Origin: 2-02-FULL-66-14 sp037443705
GTDB taxonomy: Bacteria > Pseudomonadota > Gammaproteobacteria > Burkholderiales > SG8-39
Direction: 5' to 3'
NCBI GenBank assembly: GCA_037443705.1
Contig: JBBINV010000096.1
Span: 1-8,365 of the forward strand
DNA: 8,365 nucleotides
Below, one piece after another: positions 1 to 6,122 of this stretch (position 1 is the stretch's first letter; each line of letters opens with the position of its first letter). Made by a program: the position numbers and the translations under genes. The notes under the pieces were generated by a model. That model did not search any database. It saw nothing but the letters and a program-made list of their open reading frames with translations, and had not been told where the DNA came from.

Positions 1-482
1 GGCGCGCGCGCCATATGAACGCCGGCGCGGCGATCGCTTCCGGCGAAGCGTTGGTGTTCGTTCACGCCGACACGCTGCTTCCGCCCGAGGCCGGGAGCGT
101 CATCCTCGAGTCCCTCGAGACGCATGCCTGGGGACGCTTCGACGTGCGAATCGAAGGCCGCTCCCCGCTGCTCGGCGTGGTCGCCCGGATGATGAACCTG
201 CGCTCGCGCCTCACCGGCATCGCGACCGGCGACCAGGCCATTTTCGTGCGGCGCGCCGACTTCGAGGGCTTTCCGGAGATCGCGCTCATGGAGGACGTCG
301 CCTTCAGCAAGCGCATGAAGCGCGTGTCGCCGCCCGCGTGCCTGCGCGCCACGGTGCTCACCTCGGGCCGGCGCTGGGAGCGGGACGGCGTGCTGCGGAC
401 GATTCTCCTGATGGGATGGCTGCGCCTGGCGTATTTTTTCGGCGTACCCCCGGACGCGCTTGCGCGCCGCTACGCGCAGTAA
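1..482 (+). CDS. Family-2 glycosyltransferase, TIGR04283-like (5' partial)
   Basis: This is the C-terminal three quarters of a GT-A fold glycosyltransferase of the kind annotated as TIGR04283, rSAM/selenodomain-associated or arsenosugar-biosynthesis transferase 2. The window opens inside the gene. In-frame codons before the first ATG (position 15) read RARHMNAGA, which matches the family's GRARQMNAGA core, so that ATG is not the true start. Visible motifs are the metal-binding DXD-like stretch FVHADT (bases 57-74), GDQAIFVRR, the acidic LMEDVAF, and the C-terminal TSGRRWERDGVLRT followed by a hydrophobic membrane-associated segment. The family probably transfers a sugar from an NDP-sugar. The acceptor is not known from sequence. 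The stop TAA lies inside the next gene, overlapping it by 23 bp, so the two are probably co-transcribed and translationally coupled. The family call is secure; the substrate is not. Confidence 0.85.
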   Translation, partial: RARHMNAGAAIASGEALVFVHADTLLPPEAGSVILESLETHAWGRFDVRIEGRSPLLGVVARMMNLRSRLTGIATGDQAIFVRRADFEGFPEIALMEDVAFSKRMKRVSPPACLRATVLTSGRRWERDGVLRTILLMGWLRLAYFFGVPPDALARRYAQ

Positions 483-1095
483 AGGCGCGGTTCTCCTGGT
501 GTTCGCCAAGGCGCCCGTGCCCGGGCGGGTGAAGACGCGCCTCGCGCCGCTGCTCGGGGCCGAAGTCGCGGCGAAACTGCACGCCCGGCTCGTCGCGCAT
601 GCGCTCCGGACCGCGCTCGCCGCGCGCATTGGGCCGGTGGAGCTGCATTGCGACCCGCATCCGCGGCATACGTACTTCGCGGCGCTTTCCCGGCGCGGCG
701 ACGTGCGGCGGCGGCGCCAGCGCGGCGCAGACCTCGGCGAGCGGATGTATCGGGCGCTGCGGTGCGCGCTTCGCGCCTACCGTGCCGCGGTGCTGATCGG
801 CTCGGACTGCCCCGCGCTGCGGCCCGAAGACCTGCGCCGCGCAGCGCGGCTGCTCGCCGGCGGCGCGGACGCGGTGTTCGCGCCGGCCGAGGACGGCGGC
901 TACGCGCTCATCGGCGCGAGGCGGGTGACAAGAGGGATGTTCGAAGGCATTCGCTGGGGCGAGTCCGACGTGATGGCGAAGACCCGGCGGCGGCTCCGTT
1001 CGCTCGGCCTGAGCTGGCGCGAGTTGCGTACCCTCTGGGACGTGGACCGGCCCGAGGACTACCGGCGCTTCCGGGGCGAGATCCTTCCGTGGTGA
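460..1095 (+). CDS. DUF2064 / TIGR04282-like transferase
   Basis: This 211-aa protein has a nucleotidyltransferase/glycosyltransferase-like Rossmann fold of the DUF2064 family (TIGR04282, rSAM/selenodomain-associated transferase 1, named for arsenosugar biosynthesis). Motifs in order are FAKAPVPGRVKTRLAP (residues 15-30), which resembles the nucleotide-binding loop of MobA/GlmU-type enzymes, RGADLGERM (88-96), GSDCPAL (114-120), the acidic EDGGYALIG (144-152), WGESDV (166-171) and LWDVDRPEDY (192-201). Length is normal for the family. The start is a TTG at 460 with a weak ribosome site. An in-frame TGA at 409-411 blocks any upstream ATG, and the next start-like codon (GTG 499) would remove part of the first beta strand. 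The gene overlaps the upstream glycosyltransferase, and the pair commonly occurs side by side. Family assignment is firm. The reaction is inferred from neighbourhood annotation only. Confidence 0.87.
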   Translation: MRAATRSKGAVLLVFAKAPVPGRVKTRLAPLLGAEVAAKLHARLVAHALRTALAARIGPVELHCDPHPRHTYFAALSRRGDVRRRRQRGADLGERMYRALRCALRAYRAAVLIGSDCPALRPEDLRRAARLLAGGADAVFAPAEDGGYALIGARRVTRGMFEGIRWGESDVMAKTRRRLRSLGLSWRELRTLWDVDRPEDYRRFRGEILPW

Positions 1096-1190
1096 CGCGC
1101 CGCTCGAGGACGCGGAGCGCCCTTGCGCTCGCCGCGCTCTGCTACGTGTGAAATGCGAAGGCGCCGGGACCTGGAACGGCGACGTCGAGC
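1096..1190. other. Convergent intergenic region
   Basis: This is the space between the ends of the DUF2064 gene and the convergent SGNH hydrolase gene. No gene is visible. The only structure noted is a small inverted repeat at 1115-1130. Confidence 0.6.
1115..1130. terminator. Possible bidirectional hairpin terminator
   Basis: A perfect 6-bp stem, GAGCGC, and its complement GCGCTC flank a CCTT loop. It sits 20 bp after the DUF2064 stop and between two convergent genes, where a terminator is expected. No T-tract follows on either strand, so an intrinsic terminator is only weakly supported. Confidence 0.3.
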
Positions 1191-1814
1191 TCAGACCGCG
1201 CCCGACTTCCTGAGGAGCTCCGCGATCCGCTCGGCGATCAGGCGGTAGCCGCGCGCGTTGGGGTGGATCGGGTCGGACTTCAGGTCCCGGTTGCGCAGCA
1301 CTTCGCCCACCACGCCGCCCTCGTAGGGGATCGCGAATTCCTTCGCGACCTTCGCGTAGAACCCGGGCGGGGTGACGGTGAGGCTGCGCTCGGGCGGCGC
1401 GATCAGCACCACCTCCACGCGGCGCGCGCGCGCGAGCCTCACCATCTCGCGCACGTTGCGCTCGGCCTGCGCGATCCCCGCGTTGCGCAGGAAGTCGTTG
1501 CCGCCGATGAGCAGCAGCAGCAGCCGCGGCTCGTGCTCCTCGAGCGCCGCGGGCAGGCGGGCGAGCGCCTGCGCCGTGACTTCGCCGGGAACTCCCGCGC
1601 GCACCACATTGCGCCCGATGAGCTGCGCGAGCTGCGCCGGATAGCTCTCGGCCTCGGAGGCGCCGGTGCCGTAGGTGAGGCTGTCGCCGAAGGCGAGCAC
1701 GACCGCGTCGCCGGGAAGCGGCGCGAGCCTGGGCTTCGCGCCGCACGCGGCGAGCGCGAGAGCCGCGCACAAAATCAGCGGCCGAATCCCTCGCGATTGC
1801 GGGAAAGACCTCAC
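1191..1814 (-). CDS. SGNH/GDSL hydrolase, arylesterase-like lipoprotein
   Basis: This 207-aa protein is predicted to be a lipid-anchored esterase, lysophospholipase or arylesterase of the TesA-like SGNH family. The N-terminus has basic residues, a hydrophobic core and a lipobox LAAC (residues 21-24) for signal peptidase II, so the mature protein would be tethered to a membrane through Cys24. Block I is AFGDSLTYG with nucleophile Ser45. Block II has Gly77 in RAGVPGEVTA. Block III is GGND (104-107) with Asn106. Block V is DPIHPNARGY with Asp181 and His184. All catalytic and oxyanion-hole residues are therefore present. The start is a GTG at 1814. The nearby ATG (1824-1822 on this strand) is out of frame, and no strong ribosome site is visible. 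The gene diverges from the tct operon with about 44 bp between starts. Natural substrate is unknown. Family call is firm. Confidence 0.9.
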   Translation of the reverse strand: MRSFPQSRGIRPLILCAALALAACGAKPRLAPLPGDAVVLAFGDSLTYGTGASEAESYPAQLAQLIGRNVVRAGVPGEVTAQALARLPAALEEHEPRLLLLLIGGNDFLRNAGIAQAERNVREMVRLARARRVEVVLIAPPERSLTVTPPGFYAKVAKEFAIPYEGGVVGEVLRNRDLKSDPIHPNARGYRLIAERIAELLRKSGAV

Positions 1815-1823
1815 GGATCGCCA

Positions 1824-1832
1824 TGCTACACT
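1824..1832 (+). promoter_or_regulatory. Possible extended -10 promoter for the tct operon
   Basis: TGCTACACT has the TGN extended -10 layout followed by TACACT (4 of 6 matches to the sigma-70 -10 box). It lies 26 bp before the tctB start, leaving a short leader that still contains the ribosome site. No good -35 box is found at 16-18 bp spacing, because that DNA is the 5' end of the divergent hydrolase gene. It is tentative. Confidence 0.3.
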
Positions 1833-1846
1833 TCGCCGCGAATTCC

Positions 1847-1858
1847 GGAGGAGGGGAA
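1847..1858 (+). promoter_or_regulatory. Strong ribosome binding site that fixes the tctB start
   Basis: The purine run GGAGGAGGGGAA ends directly before the ATG at 1859, with GGAGG 7 nt from it. An in-frame ATG at 1823 lies upstream of this site and would add 12 residues not expected in TctB, so 1859 is chosen. Confidence 0.8.
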
Positions 1859-2488
1859 ATGAAGATACGGAATGCGAAGGACTTCTGGGCCGGGCTGATG
1901 TTCGTCGCCTTCGGCCTCGCGTTCGTCCTCGTCGCGCGCAACTACCAGATGGGCAACGCGGTGCGCATGGGACCGGCGTACTTTCCGACCGTTCTCGGCG
2001 GCCTGCTCGCGATTCTCGGCGCGCTGATCCTGGCGCGCGCGTTCGTCTCGAAACTCCACGGCGAGCACACCGTCGTGCGCCTTCCCTTCAACATCGCGGA
2101 CCTCGCGATCGCGGTCGTGGTGTTCGGCGCCCTCGCCTGGGGCTCGAAGGCGCTCTGGGGCAACGCCGACTACGGCATGCTCGCGGCGGCGGTTGCGCTT
2201 TCGGTGGCAGTGGTGCTGTTTCGACCCGGGGCGAAACCGCTGATGCTGATCCTCGCCGCCTGCCTCGCGTTCGCGTACCTGCTGAAGCCCCTCGGTCTGC
2301 TGCTTGCGGGCGCGGCGCTGCTCTTCGTCGGCGCGCTCGGCGGCCACGAATACAAGACCAGGGAGGTCGCGATCCTCGCGGTGTTCCTGCTGGTGTTCTC
2401 CGCGGTCGTGTTCGTGAAAGGGCTGACGCTGCCATTCCCGATCTGGCCGGACGCGCTCGAGCCCTACGTCCCGTCGTTCCTGAAATAG
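1859..2488 (+). CDS. tctB: TTT transporter small permease subunit TctB
   Basis: This 209-aa integral membrane protein is the small subunit of a tripartite tricarboxylate transporter, which works with TctA in the inner membrane to import carboxylates delivered by the periplasmic receptor. The N-terminus, KDFWAGLMFVAFGLAF then RNYQMGNAVRMGPAYFP (about residues 7-43), is the TctB signature, and the C-terminal LTLPFPIWP (189-197) is the usual family ending. There are more hydrophobic segments (around 11-27, 44-60, 78-95, 107-121, 126-142, 145-161, 169-187) than the four of a standard TctB of about 150-170 aa. The extra sequence is roughly residues 76-121. The gene starts the operon, and tctA follows 9 bp after its stop. 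It is the subunit least conserved in sequence, but here identification is secure from motifs plus context. Confidence 0.92.
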   Translation: MKIRNAKDFWAGLMFVAFGLAFVLVARNYQMGNAVRMGPAYFPTVLGGLLAILGALILARAFVSKLHGEHTVVRLPFNIADLAIAVVVFGALAWGSKALWGNADYGMLAAAVALSVAVVLFRPGAKPLMLILAACLAFAYLLKPLGLLLAGAALLFVGALGGHEYKTREVAILAVFLLVFSAVVFVKGLTLPFPIWPDALEPYVPSFLK

Positions 2489-2497
2489 GGCGCGCGA

Positions 2498-4051
2498 ATG
2501 GAGATTTTCGGCGGCCTGCTCATCGGATTCATCGAGGTCTTCAAGCTCAAGAGCCTGACGCTCGGCGGGCTGGCCGTCACGCTCCCGTTCAACGTGATCA
2601 TGTGCCTGATCGGGGTGATCCTCGGCACCCTGATCGGCGTCCTGCCGGGCGTAGGCCCCGTGGCGACCATCGCGATGCTGCTCCCGATCACGTTCAACCT
2701 GGACCCCATCGGCGCGCTCATCATGCTCGCCGGGATCTACTACGGCGCGCAGTACGGCGGCTCGACCACCGCGATCCTGGTGAACCTGCCCGGGGAGGCG
2801 TCCTCGGTGGTCACGTGCCTGGACGGCTACCAGATGGCGCGTCAGGGGCGCGCCGGCCCGGCGCTCGCGACCGCGGCGATCGGCTCCTTCTTCGCCGGCT
2901 GCGTCTCGACGCTGGTGGTCGCGATGTTCGCGCCGCCGCTCGCGGAGGTCGCGCTCAAGTTCGGTCCCGCCGAGTATTTCTCGCTTATGGTGCTGGGGCT
3001 GGTGGCGGCGGTGGTGCTCGCGCACGGGTCCCTGGTCAAGGCGATCGCGATGGTGATCCTGGGGCTGCTCCTGGGGCTCGTAGGCACCGACGTCAACTCG
3101 GGCGTGCTGCGCTACACCTTCGGCATCGCCGAGCTCGCCGACGGCATCGGCTTCGTCACCGTGGCGATGGGCATGTTCGGGCTCGCCGAGATCATCGGCA
3201 ATCTCGAGCACACCGGCACGCGCGAGATCTTCACCAAGAAGATCGAGAACCTTTGGCCCACGAAGGAGGACTGGAAGCGCCTCTGGGCGCCCGTCATCCG
3301 CGGGACCGCGCTCGGCTCGGCGCTCGGGATCCTGCCTGGCGGCGGCGCGCTGCTCGCCTCCTTCGGCGCCTATACGCTCGAGAAGAAGGTCTCGCGCTAC
3401 GCCAAGGAGTTCGGGTCTGGCGCGATCGAGGGTGTCGCCGCGCCGGAGTCGGCCAACAACGCGGGCGCGCAGACCTCGTTCATCCCGCTCCTCACCCTCG
3501 GCATCCCCTCGAACGCGGTGATGGCGCTCATGATCGGCGCGATGATGATCCAGGGCATCGCCCCGGGACCGCAGGTGATGACCGAGCGCCCGCAGCTCTT
3601 CTGGGGAATGATCGCCTCGATGTGGGTCGGGAACCTGATGCTGGTGGTGCTGAACCTTCCGCTCATCGGCATGTGGATCAGGCTCCTCACGGTGCCCTAC
3701 CGGCTGCTCTATCCCTCGATCCTGATCTTCATGGCGATCGGCGTGTTCAGCCTGTCGAACAACCCGTTCGACGTGCTGCTGATGGCGCTGTTCGGCTTCC
3801 TCGGCTACGTCTGCGTCAAGCTCGAGTGCGAGCCGGCGCCGATGATCCTCGGGTTCATCCTGGGGCCCCTCATGGAGGAGAACCTGCGGCGCGCGATGCT
3901 GCTCTCGCGCGGCGACCCGACCGTGTTCGTCGACCCGGTGAACAAGCCGATCTCGTTCGGGTTCCTGGTCGCGGCGGCGATCCTGCTCGCGATCATCGCG
4001 CTGCCCAACATCCGCAGGAAGCGCGAGGAAGTGTTCGTAGAGGAAACATGA
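2498..4051 (+). CDS. tctA: TTT transporter large permease subunit TctA
   Basis: This 517-aa polytopic inner-membrane protein is the translocating subunit of the tripartite tricarboxylate transporter, a secondary (ion-gradient-driven) uptake system. Family hallmarks are all present: GVLPGVGPVATIAMLLP (about residues 47-63), the highly conserved YYGAQYGGSTTAILVNLPGE (81-100) running into the SSVVTCLDGYQMARQGRAG region (102-120), the second GILPGGGALLASFGAY motif near residue 280, APESANNAGAQTSFIPL near 314-330, and LGIPSNAVMALMIGAMM just after. The paired PG(V/G)G loops reflect the internal two-fold repeat of this permease family. Length is typical (about 500 aa). The start ATG has a modest AGGG site 7 nt upstream, next to the tctB stop. 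The stop overlaps the tctC start (ATGA), implying translational coupling. Substrate cannot be read from sequence. Confidence 0.96.
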   Translation: MEIFGGLLIGFIEVFKLKSLTLGGLAVTLPFNVIMCLIGVILGTLIGVLPGVGPVATIAMLLPITFNLDPIGALIMLAGIYYGAQYGGSTTAILVNLPGEASSVVTCLDGYQMARQGRAGPALATAAIGSFFAGCVSTLVVAMFAPPLAEVALKFGPAEYFSLMVLGLVAAVVLAHGSLVKAIAMVILGLLLGLVGTDVNSGVLRYTFGIAELADGIGFVTVAMGMFGLAEIIGNLEHTGTREIFTKKIENLWPTKEDWKRLWAPVIRGTALGSALGILPGGGALLASFGAYTLEKKVSRYAKEFGSGAIEGVAAPESANNAGAQTSFIPLLTLGIPSNAVMALMIGAMMIQGIAPGPQVMTERPQLFWGMIASMWVGNLMLVVLNLPLIGMWIRLLTVPYRLLYPSILIFMAIGVFSLSNNPFDVLLMALFGFLGYVCVKLECEPAPMILGFILGPLMEENLRRAMLLSRGDPTVFVDPVNKPISFGFLVAAAILLAIIALPNIRRKREEVFVEET

Positions 4052-5010
4052 GGCGGCTGCTCGTTCTTGCAGCGCTGCTCGGCGCGGCGGCCGCGGCGCC
4101 GGCGCAGACCTGGCCGCAGAAGCCGGTGCGCCTTGTGGCGCCGTACCCGCCCGGCGGGCCGATCGACATCAGCGCGCGGCTGCTCGCGCCGCGGCTCCAG
4201 GAGGCGCTCGGCCAGCCGGTGGTGGTCGAGAACAAGCCCGGCGCCGGCGGCAACATCGGCGCGGACTTCGTGGCGAAGAGCGCGCCCGACGGGCACACGC
4301 TCGTAATCGGCGCGATCGCGACCCACGCGATCAATCCCTGGCTCTACGCGAAGATGCCGTACGATCCGCTGAAGGATTTCCGGCACGTTGCGCTGATCGT
4401 CCAGGTTCCGAACGTGCTCGTGGTGAACAACGACCTGCCCGCGAACAGCGTTCGGGATCTGATCGCCCTCGCGAAATCGAGGCCCGGAAAGCTCGACTTC
4501 GCCTCGGGCTCGACCGGATCGACCGGCCATCTCGCCGGCGAGATGTTCAAGCTCATGACCGGCACGTACCTGGTGCACATTCCCTACAAGGGCGCGGCGC
4601 CCGCGGTCGCCGACCTGATGGCGGGGCGCGTGCACCTCATGTTCGACAACCTCGCGAGCGCGCTCCCGAACGTGAAGGCCGGCAAGGTGCGCGCGCTCGC
4701 GGTCACGACGAAGAAACGCTCCTCCTTCCTTCCCGAGCTGCCCACGCTGGACGAATCGGGCCTGAAGGGGTTCGACATGACGACCTGGTGGGGCGTGATG
4801 GCGCCCGCGAAAACCCCTCAGGCCGTCGTGGCGCGGCTCAATGCGGAGATTTTCAAGGCCTTGGACCTTCCCGACGTTAAAGATCGCCTGCGTGCGATGG
4901 GCTCGGAAACGCCTTCGGTGCGCACCCCCGACGCTTTCACTGCCTTCGTCGCATCGGAACTGAAGACCTACGGCGAGCTTGTCCGGCGCTCGGGGGCCAA
5001 GGGCGACTGA
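4048..5010 (+). CDS. tctC: TTT periplasmic substrate-binding protein, Bug family (TctC)
   Basis: This 320-aa periplasmic receptor binds a carboxylate ligand and hands it to TctAB. Residues 1-19 form a Sec signal peptide (MRR, hydrophobic core, APA) with likely cleavage before Gln20, leaving TWPQKPVRLV as the mature start. Bug-family features are visible: APYPPGGPID (31-40), whose Gly-Gly and Asp40 correspond to the ligand-contacting loop; VVVENKPGAGGNIGADFVA (58-76); APDGHTLVIG (79-88); and LPTLDESGL (231-239). Length is standard. The ATG start at 4048 overlaps the tctA stop by 4 bp and follows GAGGAAAC inside tctA. The same reading frame stays open far upstream through tctB and tctA, but that part is a GC-driven shadow. 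Bug proteins bind diverse ligands such as citrate, aspartate, nicotinate and terephthalate. No ligand can be assigned here. Confidence 0.95.
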   Translation: MRRLLVLAALLGAAAAAPAQTWPQKPVRLVAPYPPGGPIDISARLLAPRLQEALGQPVVVENKPGAGGNIGADFVAKSAPDGHTLVIGAIATHAINPWLYAKMPYDPLKDFRHVALIVQVPNVLVVNNDLPANSVRDLIALAKSRPGKLDFASGSTGSTGHLAGEMFKLMTGTYLVHIPYKGAAPAVADLMAGRVHLMFDNLASALPNVKAGKVRALAVTTKKRSSFLPELPTLDESGLKGFDMTTWWGVMAPAKTPQAVVARLNAEIFKALDLPDVKDRLRAMGSETPSVRTPDAFTAFVASELKTYGELVRRSGAKGD

Positions 5011-5074
5011 TTGCTGCGCCGCAGCGATCGGCCTTTAGGGGTGCCGGCGCCAGATTCACAAGGTTGTGAGCCGG
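5011..5074. other. Convergent intergenic region with inverted repeats
   Basis: This region separates the tctC stop from the convergent HEPN gene end. It contains GCTGCGCCGCAGC at about 5013-5025, and a second, larger potential hairpin at 5043-5075 described separately. No gene is seen. Confidence 0.5.
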
Positions 5075-5075
5075 C
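5043..5075. terminator. Possible composite hairpin between tctC and the HEPN gene
   Basis: Outer arms GCCGGC (5043-5048 and 5070-5075) pair with each other. Inner arms TCACA (5056-5060) and TGTGA (5065-5069) form a second stem with an AGGT loop. A 7-nt bulge lies on the left side only. The structure spans the end of the HEPN gene (stop TAG 5077-5075). No T-run follows, so it may be a rho-dependent or bidirectional terminator rather than a classic intrinsic one. Confidence 0.35.
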
Positions 5076-5557
5076 TACGTCGCGTCGTCGGGCGCGCGAC
5101 CTTCGCGCTTCACCGACGATTTCGTCTTCTTTCGAACCGCAGCTTTCGCCTGCTCGAGCAGTCTGACCGCGTCGCGCGTCGCTTCCTCCACGTGCTTGGC
5201 GGTGACGATGTCGAGCCCCTCGTACTGCTCCTGATGCCGCAGCTGGCGATATCCGTCCAGCGTCCGGACTTCGACGGTCGTGCAGCCAAGCGTGTGCGCC
5301 AGCGTCTGGATTGCGATCTGCTGATGACCTGCAGCGGTCGTCGGCCGATAACCATGATCCCGGAGCATCGCGATCGCGACCTTCAGGACTGCGTCGTAAG
5401 CGCACTTGAAGCGCGTTTCGAGCGAGTTGCGGTTGTTTCTCGCATCTGCGAGCATGCGCTCGCTCGATGCGATCAGATTCGCGACGTCACTTGCGACGGC
5501 GGGCGCGTCGTGCAGCGAGCCGATCTTGACCAGGTTTTTCAAGTTCTCGGAGCTCAC
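5075..5557 (-). CDS. HEPN-domain protein paired with MNT nucleotidyltransferase
   Basis: This is a 160-aa, mostly alpha-helical protein related to the HEPN proteins encoded beside minimal nucleotidyltransferases. In MNT/HEPN (type VII) toxin-antitoxin pairs the HEPN partner is the RNase toxin. Visible features are LADARNNRNSLETRFKCAYDAV (about residues 36-57), GYRPTTAAGHQQIAIQTL (69-86) containing an R-x6-H pattern (Arg71, His78), and YRQLRHQEQYEG (103-114), followed by a Lys/Arg-rich tail. The canonical R-x4-H-x-Y motif is not present. The start is a GTG at 5557 with AAGGGAAA upstream. The reading frame stays open to 5665, but that would deepen the overlap with the upstream gene, and homologous proteins begin near 'ENL..LVKIG'. 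The overlap with the nucleotidyltransferase gene is 71 bp. Base composition is lower in GC than the neighbours. Toxin activity is inference; the pairing is well supported. Confidence 0.78.
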   Translation of the reverse strand: MSSENLKNLVKIGSLHDAPAVASDVANLIASSERMLADARNNRNSLETRFKCAYDAVLKVAIAMLRDHGYRPTTAAGHQQIAIQTLAHTLGCTTVEVRTLDGYRQLRHQEQYEGLDIVTAKHVEEATRDAVRLLEQAKAAVRKKTKSSVKREGRAPDDAT

Positions 5558-6119
5558 GCGGCTTTCCCTTGAGGAACAGTTTGGGTCCGGCGGACACCGT
5601 GCGTACGAACGTGCTGGCCGCCGAGAGCTTTGCACGCCATTCGGCCTCGGTATACGCGATCGCATTTACCTTGCGGGCCAGGTCGCGCTCCGGACCGAGC
5701 AGCGCTTCCGTCAACTGCCCCGCTGATACGTTTCCGATCACCAGGACGTCGACGTCGCTCTCCGGGCGATCGGTTCCCGCGGCTACGGAGCCGTACACGA
5801 AAGCGACGCGGATGCGACTGGAGAGCGGCGCCAATGCCTGCCGGAGCACATCCCCAAGCCCGACCGTCTTGGTGAGGATCGAGCGCAGCTCGCCAAAAAT
5901 CTGATGCGAGGCGTTTGCGCGATAGAAGACCTGCTTTCCCATCTTCGTACGCTCCACCAGACCGTGCCGCAGCAGTCCGGCCAGCTCTCGATGCGCCGTT
6001 CCCGGACTTACGCCCGACACTCGCGCGAGCTCCTGCAGATGGAGCGAAGAGCCGGATCTGCAAAACAAAGGCGCGAGAAGCGCCGCGCGTGTCTTGCCGA
6101 GGAGATAAGGAATCAGCAT
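5487..6119 (-). CDS. Winged-helix DNA-binding / MNT nucleotidyltransferase fusion
   Basis: This 210-aa two-domain protein has a winged helix-turn-helix of ArsR/MarR type at residues 8-68: LHLQELARVSGVSPGTAHREL forms the helix pair and LVERTKMGKQVFYRAN the wing. A minimal nucleotidyltransferase domain follows from about 98, with the signature G110-S111-x10-D122-V-D124 (YGSVAAGTDRPESDVDVLVIG). The position where many pol-beta-like enzymes have a third acidic residue reads VNAIAY, with Asn152. MNT proteins paired with HEPN partners are known to neutralise them by AMPylation, and the fused HTH suggests the protein also represses its own promoter. The start is the ATG at 6119, matching the family's 'ML..L.GKTR' opening. 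No Shine-Dalgarno site is visible, so translation may rely on a short or leaderless message. The basic C-terminal tail (RLAARRARRRK) lies in the 71-bp overlap with the HEPN gene. Domain calls are firm. Antitoxin role is inferred. Confidence 0.86.
   Translation of the reverse strand: MLIPYLLGKTRAALLAPLFCRSGSSLHLQELARVSGVSPGTAHRELAGLLRHGLVERTKMGKQVFYRANASHQIFGELRSILTKTVGLGDVLRQALAPLSSRIRVAFVYGSVAAGTDRPESDVDVLVIGNVSAGQLTEALLGPERDLARKVNAIAYTEAEWRAKLSAASTFVRTVSAGPKLFLKGKPRELRELEKPGQDRLAARRARRRK
5563..5570 (-). promoter_or_regulatory. Ribosome binding site of the HEPN gene
   Basis: On the minus strand AAGGGAAA precedes the GTG at 5557, with AAGGG 8 nt from it. It lies within the coding sequence of the nucleotidyltransferase gene. 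It supports GTG 5557 over the longer reading frame that begins at 5665. Confidence 0.5.
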
Positions 6120-6122
6120 GGT

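Noticed and set aside
1418..1436. Alternating CGCG tracts such as at 1420-1436 and 8307-8320 as repeats or Z-DNA
   Set aside because: They lie within coding genes and are explained by Arg/Ala codon use at high GC. No copy-to-copy structure supports a functional repeat.
358..1941. Long minus-strand open frame of over 500 codons
   Set aside because: It overlaps the DUF2064 and SGNH genes in another frame. Its translation is Arg/Ala-rich without motifs, as expected for a high-GC shadow.
1826..3211. Long minus-strand open frame opposite tctB and tctA
   Set aside because: The translation is dominated by Arg, Glu, Asp, His and Gln, the typical antisense shadow of a GC-rich membrane protein gene.
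1675..4047. Long open frame on the plus strand running in frame into tctC
   Set aside because: It is the +1 shadow of tctB and tctA in GC-rich codons and shows Arg/Ala/Gly-rich, low-complexity translation without domain features. The real tctC begins at 4048 with a signal peptide and ribosome site.
5558..5665. Longer N-terminus for the HEPN protein
   Set aside because: The added residues are Arg/Pro/Ser-rich, fall entirely within the nucleotidyltransferase gene, and lie before the family's usual start. The ribosome site supports GTG 5557.
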